Shown here: positions 58,557 to 64,000 of the stretch, one piece after another | How positions within the stretch are numbered: position 1 is the first letter of the stretch | How the letters are laid out: every line of letters starts with the position of its first letter | Assembly (NCBI RefSeq): GCF_917563915.1 | Contig: NZ_CAKJTI010000001.1 | Coordinates: forward strand, 124,001-188,000 | Origin: Bacillus rhizoplanae | Lineage (GTDB): Bacteria > Bacillota > Bacilli > Bacillales > Bacillaceae_G | DNA length: 64,000 nt | Reading direction: 5' to 3' | Position numbers and translations under genes: made by a program | The notes under the pieces: generated by a model | The model's database searches: none | What the model was told of the DNA's origin: nothing | The model's input: only the letters and a program-made list of their open reading frames with translations

Positions 58557-58826
58557 ATGGAATATCAATATCCAATTGACTATGATTGGTCAACGGAAGA
58601 AATGGTTGCAGTAATTAAATTTTATGAAGCAATTGAGCAAGCTTATGAGAAAGGGTTGAAGAGAGAAAATCTTATGAGTTTGTATCGCCATTTTAAAGAG
58701 ATTGTACCAGGGAAAGCAGAAGAAAAGAAAATCGACAAAGAATTTCAAGAAGTGAGTGGTTATTCCATTTATCGAACAATTCAAAAGGCGAAAAATTTAG
58801 AAGAAGAAGATATCGTTAAAATGTAA
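58557..58826 (+). CDS. yktA: YktA, UPF0223 family
   Basis: An 89-residue helical protein ([46 protein letters not shown]) of the UPF0223 family, function unknown. GAGGTG is 6 bases upstream of the ATG. Confidence 0.88.
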   Translation: MEYQYPIDYDWSTEEMVAVIKFYEAIEQAYEKGLKRENLMSLYRHFKEIVPGKAEEKKIDKEFQEVSGYSIYRTIQKAKNLEEEDIVKM

Positions 58827-58872
58827 AAAAATTTTGAAAAATAGAACATGAAGTGTTATAATGGGATAACAA

Positions 58873-58908
58873 CAAAAAACGGACAATACATGTATTGTCC
58901 GTTTTGCT
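58873..58908. terminator. Bidirectional terminator yktA/yktB
   Basis: CAAAAAACGGACAATACATGTATTGTCCGTTTTG, a perfect palindrome with A/T runs on both sides. Confidence 0.93.
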
Positions 58909-59535
58909 TTATCGATTACAAATTTTATATAAAGGAAGGAGTGAGTATAACGTCGCTTCGACTTTTTTGATAAATTGTTCATCAGTAAGATTTGTAAACT
59001 CTTCTGGGGACATATGAACTCCTACTAATAACTCTGCTTTTTTTACGGTAGATAACCGCTCGATCATTTTCTGTAACTCTTCTAATTGAAGGGTATCATG
59101 TGATTTTACCTCAGGCTTAGTATGGTCAATGGACCAAACGAAATCATTTGGTATATTTGCTTTTAAATCATTTAAATGTTTTAAAAAGGCATGAGCCGTT
59201 TCCATTTTTTGTGGGCACTCATAAATTAAACCAAAGTATATAAAAGCATGTGTACCCCATAATCCAATTTGAAAATGTGGCAACATTTTATATCCGCGTT
59301 TATTTGTTGAAAATGCAACCCAAGTATCGTTTGGTGGATTGACTTTACGACGTGCGTGTTTTGCTACATGATAGAAAAAGGATTCACCAGTTTCTTTCGT
59401 TAAGAAATGAGCAAATTGTTCGCCGAGAGCTTCTAACTTCGGATGAATATTCATTTTAATTGCAGTCATTCTTTCTTCCAGGCCATCCACAGAGAATACT
59501 GTAAAATCTTTTTCTTTGAAAGTTTTTGATGTCAT
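58909..59535 (-). CDS. yktB: YktB, UPF0637 family
   Basis: A 208-residue protein of the UPF0637 family ([53 protein letters not shown] in outline). Function unknown. GTTGGAGGA precedes the ATG. Convergent with yktA. Confidence 0.9.
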   Translation of the reverse strand: MTSKTFKEKDFTVFSVDGLEERMTAIKMNIHPKLEALGEQFAHFLTKETGESFFYHVAKHARRKVNPPNDTWVAFSTNKRGYKMLPHFQIGLWGTHAFIYFGLIYECPQKMETAHAFLKHLNDLKANIPNDFVWSIDHTKPEVKSHDTLQLEELQKMIERLSTVKKAELLVGVHMSPEEFTNLTDEQFIKKVEATLYSLLPLYKICNR

Positions 59536-59709
59536 GGTTGTTCCTCCAACTCCTAGTTTGTTTCTATTCTAGCATAGCTTGTACAATTCATAAAAAAGAT
59601 GCTTATAAAAAAATTTCAGATAAAAATACAAATTAGTTGCATAGATGATTTATCCCACATAATATAGTATAAAACAAAAAATCAGAAAATTAAGTAAATT
59701 TCAGGTTGA

Positions 59710-59744
59710 GGGCAAACGAATATTGGGAGGGGGCAAACGAATAT
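59710..59744 (+). repeat. 21-bp direct duplication at ykzI start
   Basis: GGGCAAACGAATAT occurs at 59710-59723 and 59731-59744 with a 21-base period; the second copy ends in the ykzI ATG. It looks like a small tandem duplication of the ribosome-site region. Confidence 0.7.
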
Positions 59745-59931
59745 GAGACAGGTAATTAATGCGTTAAAAAGAACAGATGCGGAGAAGAGAATTCCGGTGT
59801 TACGTTTAGAGTTAGATTATGAATTAGCAACTTTATATGATGCGATGATGGAAAATGATGATATGAAAAAAGAAGAGTGTATGAAAAAATTAGAAGTGTT
59901 AAGACTTGAAATGATTCGGTTAGAGGCGTAA
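59743..59931 (+). CDS. ykzI: YkzI-like small protein
   Basis: A 62-residue helical, charged protein (RQVINALKRTDAEKRIPVLRL; KKEECMKKLEVLRLEMIRLEA). The position between yktB and yktC matches ykzI. Function unknown. GGGAGGGGG is 9 bases before the ATG. Confidence 0.75.
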   Translation: MRQVINALKRTDAEKRIPVLRLELDYELATLYDAMMENDDMKKEECMKKLEVLRLEMIRLEA

Positions 59932-59960
59932 TAATAGTGTATGTATAAAAATTTAGTTGG

Positions 59961-59990
59961 TGCGAACCTTATAAAGGGTTCGTTTTTTCT
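59961..59990 (+). terminator. Terminator of ykzI
   Basis: GCGAACC/GGGTTCG stem followed by TTTTTT. Confidence 0.85.
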
Positions 59991-60019
59991 GTGAACTGTA
60001 CAGATCGGAGTGTTTAAAT

Positions 60020-60808
60020 ATGCAAGAGGTATGGAAAGAAATTGATGCGTATGCAAAACAATGGATAAAAGAAGCTGGACAGCACCTGGTTTCATCGTTG
60101 AAGCAATCTCTTATTATCGAAACGAAGTCAAATGCCTCGGATTTAGTAACGAATATGGATCGGGAAATTGAACAGTTTTTTATTGGGAAAATTAAAGATA
60201 CCTTTCCGGAACATTATATTCTTGGAGAAGAAGGATATGGAGATGAGTTAGCTTCATCAGATGGGATTGTGTGGTTAATTGATCCGATTGATGGTACGAT
60301 GAATTTTGTTCATCAAAAGCGAAATTTTGCAATTTCAATCGGCATCTATGAGAACGGTATCGGAAAAATTGGTCTCGTATATGATCCAGTTCATGATGAG
60401 TTATATCATGCGCAAAAGGGTGCAGGAGCATTTTGTAATGATATAGAAATTCCGTTGTTACAGCCGAATCAAGTGTCCTTAGGAGTTATTGCTGTAAATG
60501 CAACGTGGCTTACTGATAATCCTCGTCTTGATATGAGAAAGATGGCACAGCTTGTAAAAAAGGCAAGAGGAACACGTTCGTATGGTTGTGCAGCACTTGA
60601 AATGGTATATGTAGCGACAGGACGATTGGATGCATATGTGACGCCGCGTTTGTCTCCGTGGGATTTTGGCGGAGGAATGATTATTGTAGAAGAAGTTGGA
60701 GGCAAAGTAACAACCTTTACTGGAGAGTCGCTTCGAATTATTGAGAAGAGTAGCGTTTTGGTTGCAAGGCCGGGTGTGTACGAAGAGATATTACAATATG
60801 TACAATAA
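60020..60808 (+). CDS. yktC: Inositol monophosphatase family protein YktC
   Basis: A 262-residue SuhB-type phosphatase. Metal motifs: GEEGYG (Glu), WLIDPIDGTMNFVH and SPWDFGGGMIIVEEVGG. It hydrolyses inositol-1-phosphate and related sugar phosphates. CGGAG is 9 bases before the ATG. Confidence 0.92.
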   Translation: MQEVWKEIDAYAKQWIKEAGQHLVSSLKQSLIIETKSNASDLVTNMDREIEQFFIGKIKDTFPEHYILGEEGYGDELASSDGIVWLIDPIDGTMNFVHQKRNFAISIGIYENGIGKIGLVYDPVHDELYHAQKGAGAFCNDIEIPLLQPNQVSLGVIAVNATWLTDNPRLDMRKMAQLVKKARGTRSYGCAALEMVYVATGRLDAYVTPRLSPWDFGGGMIIVEEVGGKVTTFTGESLRIIEKSSVLVARPGVYEEILQYVQ

Positions 60809-60831
60809 GAGTATAAAATCTATAGAAAAAA

Positions 60832-60872
60832 CAAAAAAGTAAGAGGCATAGAAAATCGCTTCTTACTTTTTG
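60832..60872. terminator. Terminator yktC/ylaF
   Basis: AAAAAGTAAGAGGC/GCTTCTTACTTTTT stem between convergent genes. Confidence 0.85.
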
Positions 60873-60875
60873 CTG

Positions 60876-61055
60876 TTATTGTAGTTTACGCATTTTTCTT
60901 TTTGTCATAAATCCGTATCCGATTGTAAAGATTGTACCGAGAATACAAATCATCACACCGATTGGACTTTTCTCAGCAATCATAATCCCGATACCAATCA
61001 TAAAAATAACGCCAATGATAGCTGTTAATAAAAAGCGATATTGAATCTGTTCCAT
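60876..61055 (-). CDS. ylaF: YlaF-like two-helix membrane protein
   Basis: A 59-residue protein with two hydrophobic helices (FLLTAIIGVIFMIGIGIMI; IGVMICILGTIFTIGYGFM) and a basic tail, matching DUF5325/YlaF. GGAGGG is 8 bases from the ATG at 61055. Upstream of typA and divergent from it. Confidence 0.8.
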   Translation of the reverse strand: MEQIQYRFLLTAIIGVIFMIGIGIMIAEKSPIGVMICILGTIFTIGYGFMTKRKMRKLQ

Positions 61056-61195
61056 ATATTTCACCCTCCAGTTTCATTGTACTTTCACAAAAGTGAGAAT
61101 ACAACTATATTTTCATTCTTGATCTTATTTTGATTGCCATTGTATCCCTTCGCTCTTATAATAGAGAAGGATTAAAAAGACACTAGGAGTTGGAC

Positions 61196-63040
61196 ATGTT
61201 GAAAAAACGAGAAGATTTACGAAATATAGCAATTATCGCCCACGTTGACCATGGTAAAACAACACTTGTTGACCAATTATTACGTCAAGCGGGGACGTTC
61301 CGTGCAAATGAGCACGTAGAAGAACGTGCAATGGATTCAAATGATTTAGAAAGAGAACGCGGTATTACAATTTTAGCGAAAAATACAGCGATTCATTATG
61401 AAGATAAAAGAATTAACATTTTAGATACACCAGGACACGCTGACTTCGGTGGTGAAGTAGAGCGTATCATGAAAATGGTTGACGGTGTTTTACTTGTTGT
61501 TGATGCATATGAAGGCTGTATGCCACAAACACGATTCGTTTTAAAGAAAGCGTTAGAGCAAAACTTAACTCCAATCGTAGTTGTAAACAAAATTGACCGT
61601 GACTTTGCTCGCCCAGATGAAGTAGTTGACGAAGTAATCGACTTATTCATTGAACTTGGTGCAAGCGAAGATCAATTAGAGTTCCCTGTTGTATTTGCAT
61701 CAGCAATGAACGGAACTGCAAGCTTGGACTCAAACCCAGCAAACCAAGAAGAAAATATGAAATCATTATTCGATACAATCGTTGACCATATTCCAGCGCC
61801 AATTGATAATAGCGAAGAGCCACTTCAATTCCAAGTAGCGCTTCTTGACTATAATGATTATGTTGGTCGTATTGGAGTTGGACGTGTATTCCGCGGTACA
61901 ATGAAAGTAGGACAACAAGTTGCTTTAATGAAAGTGGACGGTAGTGTAAAACAATTCCGTGTAACAAAATTATTTGGGTATATGGGATTAAAACGTCAAG
62001 AAATCGAAGAAGCAAAAGCTGGAGACTTAATTGCAGTTTCTGGTATGGAAGACATTAACGTTGGTGAAACTGTATGTCCAGTTGAACATCAAGATGCACT
62101 TCCATTATTACGTATCGATGAGCCAACACTACAAATGACATTCCTAGTAAATAACAGCCCATTTGCAGGTCGTGAAGGAAAATATATTACATCTCGTAAA
62201 ATTGAAGAACGTCTTCGTTCCCAGTTACAAACAGATGTTAGTTTACGTGTAGATAATACAGAATCTCCTGATGCTTGGATTGTATCTGGACGTGGAGAAT
62301 TACATTTATCTATCTTAATCGAGAATATGCGTCGTGAAGGATATGAATTACAAGTATCTAAACCAGAAGTAATTATTAAAGATATCGACGGCGTAAGATG
62401 TGAGCCGGTAGAACGTGTACAAATTGACGTGCCGGAAGAGTATACAGGTTCTATTATGGAATCAATGGGCGCACGTAAAGGTGAGATGCTTGATATGGTG
62501 AATAACGGAAACGGTCAAGTCCGTCTTACGTTTATGGTTCCAGCACGTGGCTTAATCGGTTATACAACAGAATTCTTAACATTAACACGTGGATATGGTA
62601 TCTTAAACCATACATTTGATAGCTATCAACCAGCACACGCTGGCCAAGTTGGCGGACGTCGTCAAGGTGTTCTTGTATCATTAGAAACAGGAAAAGCAAC
62701 ACAATACGGTATTAGTCAAGTAGAAGACCGTGGTGTTATTTTCGTAGAACCAGGTACAGAAGTGTATGCAGGTATGATTGTTGGAGAACATACACGTGAG
62801 AACGATTTAACAGTTAACGTTGTAAGAATGAAACAACAAACGAACATTCGTTCTGCGACAAAAGATCAAACGGCAACAATGAAAAAACCACGTCTTATGA
62901 CATTAGAAGAATCACTTGAGTACTTAAACGAAGATGAATTCTGTGAGGTAACACCAGAATCAATCCGTCTTCGCAAAAAGATTCTTGATAAGAGTGAGCG
63001 CGAAAGATCTGCTAAGAAAAAGAAATCTGTAGAAGCGTAA
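61196..63040 (+). CDS. typA: Ribosome-associated GTPase TypA (BipA)
   Basis: A 614-residue translational GTPase active in ribosome assembly and stress growth. G1 [10 protein letters not shown]2 and G3 ([13 protein letters not shown]), G4 NKID, then domains 2, 3 and the BipA C-terminal domain ([29 protein letters not shown]). The ATG at 61196 is 6 bases from AGGAG. Confidence 0.95.
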   Translation: MLKKREDLRNIAIIAHVDHGKTTLVDQLLRQAGTFRANEHVEERAMDSNDLERERGITILAKNTAIHYEDKRINILDTPGHADFGGEVERIMKMVDGVLLVVDAYEGCMPQTRFVLKKALEQNLTPIVVVNKIDRDFARPDEVVDEVIDLFIELGASEDQLEFPVVFASAMNGTASLDSNPANQEENMKSLFDTIVDHIPAPIDNSEEPLQFQVALLDYNDYVGRIGVGRVFRGTMKVGQQVALMKVDGSVKQFRVTKLFGYMGLKRQEIEEAKAGDLIAVSGMEDINVGETVCPVEHQDALPLLRIDEPTLQMTFLVNNSPFAGREGKYITSRKIEERLRSQLQTDVSLRVDNTESPDAWIVSGRGELHLSILIENMRREGYELQVSKPEVIIKDIDGVRCEPVERVQIDVPEEYTGSIMESMGARKGEMLDMVNNGNGQVRLTFMVPARGLIGYTTEFLTLTRGYGILNHTFDSYQPAHAGQVGGRRQGVLVSLETGKATQYGISQVEDRGVIFVEPGTEVYAGMIVGEHTRENDLTVNVVRMKQQTNIRSATKDQTATMKKPRLMTLEESLEYLNEDEFCEVTPESIRLRKKILDKSERERSAKKKKSVEA

Positions 63041-63047
63041 AAAATGT

Positions 63048-63082
63048 AAGCTGCCTTTTTATAAAAAGGCAGCTTTTTTTTT
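63048..63082 (+). terminator. Terminator of typA
   Basis: AAGCTGCCTTTTT/AAAAAGGCAGCTT stem with nine T. Confidence 0.92.
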
Positions 63083-63169
63083 GAAGTTATATTTTTCGAA
63101 AATTTAATCTTTTATCTAGACAGCACTTTTTTTGCAAGGTACTCTTATAGTAGGCGACATATTAAGTGA

Positions 63170-63300
63170 AACTCCCATAAGTAGGCATTGATGGTGAGTG
63201 GAATGAATTGGGCTCTTATGAGCAATTATCTTCCATCTATCTTCTTTGATTCTTTTGTGTGTTGAGATGGAGGACGTATTGTCCGTTCGCGCTAGATAAA
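63170..63300 (+). repeat. bcr1-like repeat, long form, abutting ylaH Shine-Dalgarno
   Basis: ATTAAGTGAAACTCCCATAAGTAG to CGCGCTAGATAAA, about 131 bp, diverged centre with GAATTGGGCTC and TTCCATCTATCTTC. Its final AAA starts AAAGGGGGGAAG, the ylaH ribosome site. Confidence 0.78.
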
Positions 63301-63313
63301 GGGGGGAAGTGTA

Positions 63314-63616
63314 GTGGTAGAGAGAATGTCATTTTTTGCAAAGTTATGCAATGTTGATGGGAATCCTGAAATAGGTATGTGGCTTCTTTACGGTACAATG
63401 ATCATATTAAGTGCTATCGTGTATAATTTAGGGTTTGCTAGAAAGCTACCCATATTAAAAAATGTCATAATTTATACAGTATTAGCAGCTGGTTGCACTG
63501 TTTTAACTTTTTTTGCAGTTTTTTTACCAGTAGGAGAAGGACTTGTTGTTGCAGCTATTGTGCTCGGTATTTATAAATTACGTTTACGTCAAGCAAAGCA
63601 ACAAAAAGTAAGCTAA
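63314..63616 (+). CDS. ylaH: YlaH-like membrane protein
   Basis: A 100-residue protein with three hydrophobic helices ([55 protein letters not shown]) and a basic end. Gene order after typA matches ylaH. GTG start with GGGGGGAAG upstream, joined to a bcr1-like repeat. It is followed within 14 bases by another gene. Confidence 0.82.
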   Translation: MVERMSFFAKLCNVDGNPEIGMWLLYGTMIILSAIVYNLGFARKLPILKNVIIYTVLAAGCTVLTFFAVFLPVGEGLVVAAIVLGIYKLRLRQAKQQKVS

Positions 63617-63630
63617 AGGGGGAGTATTTG

Positions 63631-63906
63631 ATGCGATCTGTACAAGATGCATTATATAATTGGCTAACGATTAAAACTGTTGCGGAAGCTCGTCCACATG
63701 ATGAAGCTGCACAAGAAACATATTTGCTGTTTCGGAACATGTTACATGAAGATCATTATGTAAAAGATGTGGCAGTGGAAAAGAAAGAGGATATGTATTT
63801 TGTTACATACGAACAAGAAGGTGAAAAGAAATCTACAAGATTTCCACTGGAACTAATTGATTGTTTTTTAGATCAAATGAACCGTGAGCCAGAAAAATAC
63901 AAATAA
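63631..63906 (+). CDS. Conserved small acidic protein, unknown (91 aa)
   Basis: A 91-residue soluble protein (RSVQDALYNWLTIKTVAEARP; EDHYVKDVAVEKKEDMYFVTYEQEGEKK in outline). AAAGGGGGAG is about 7 bases from the ATG at 63631; a TTG one codon upstream is less likely. It probably forms an operon with ylaH and ends at the terminator at 63903-63940. Family not recognised with certainty. Confidence 0.75.
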   Translation: MRSVQDALYNWLTIKTVAEARPHDEAAQETYLLFRNMLHEDHYVKDVAVEKKEDMYFVTYEQEGEKKSTRFPLELIDCFLDQMNREPEKYK

Positions 63907-63940
63907 GCTCTTATCGTATTTGATAAGGGCTTATTTGTAT
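63903..63940 (+). terminator. Terminator after the 91-aa gene
   Basis: AAATAAGCTCTTATC/GATAAGGGCTTATTT stem overlapping the stop codon. Confidence 0.85.
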
Positions 63941-64000
63941 GGTACACGTAGTATTGCATCATATAGTAGATGGACGTCGGTCTACTATAGAGTGATGTTT

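Overview
The window is a chromosomal stretch of a low-GC Firmicute, almost certainly a member of the Bacillus cereus group. The oligo-1,6-glucosidase has the 558-residue length and catalytic spacing of the B. cereus enzyme. Intergenic DNA carries many copies of a repeat I recognise as bcr1, a repeat specific to this group. Gene order from about 25 kb onward follows the B. subtilis ykyA/ykyB, ykuE-ykuV, ktrC-rnjA-rpoY-ykrA-def, pdhABCD, SR1P, speA, yktA-yktC, ylaF-typA-ylaH chromosome segment. The species within the group cannot be fixed from the sequence alone. There are no rRNA or tRNA genes, no CRISPR array, no insertion sequence with a transposase and no prophage block.

Region 1 (0.2-11 kb) is a maltodextrin unit: MsmX ATPase, oligo-1,6-glucosidase, an intracellular cyclomaltodextrinase/neopullulanase-type enzyme, the MdxEFG transporter and a LacI-family regulator. 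Two divergent promoter regions (1.83-2.11 kb and 5.68-5.99 kb) carry six near-identical LacI/CcpA-type operators. Region 2 (11-23 kb) holds PatA, a membrane sensor kinase, a MerR-like coiled-coil protein with four 18-residue repeats, the DNA-entry nuclease NucA with its inhibitor Nin, MetE under a cobalamin riboswitch, and a PadR regulator beside a 14-TM drug exporter. Region 3 (23-31 kb) has a small holin-like protein, a decayed GGDEF-like pseudogene, a polysaccharide deacetylase, YkyA, YkyB and the polyphosphate enzymes Ppx and Ppk.

Region 4 (31-44 kb) has the yku genes: the Tat-type phosphoesterase YkuE, dienoyl-CoA reductase, the c-di-GMP binding protein YkuI, YkuJ, YkuK, the AbrB antirepressor AbbA, the CBS protein YkuL, CcpC, the lysine/diaminopimelate genes dapH-dapL, the peroxiredoxin/thioredoxin pair YkuU-YkuV, an orphan CydB-like membrane protein and KtrC. 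Region 5 (44-54 kb) is RNase J1 with RNA polymerase epsilon, a HAD phosphatase, deformylase, a YjcZ-type micro-protein and the complete pyruvate dehydrogenase operon. Region 6 (54-64 kb) has small conserved proteins, an SR1-type dual-function RNA encoding SR1P, spore transglutaminase Tgl, the SpeA-type decarboxylase, YktA, YktB, YkzI, YktC, YlaF, TypA and YlaH.

The most unusual feature is the repeat family. I count 14 copies in two size classes (about 55 bp and about 130-157 bp) with terminal ATAAA/TTTAT. Five copies begin within or directly at the TAA stop codon of the neighbouring gene. Three others end inside the Shine-Dalgarno sequence of the next gene. All eight are oriented in the same direction as the gene they touch. 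Other points worth checking are two very short candidate peptides, several terminators or hairpins without an annotated gene, and a PhoP-box-like array upstream of ppk.
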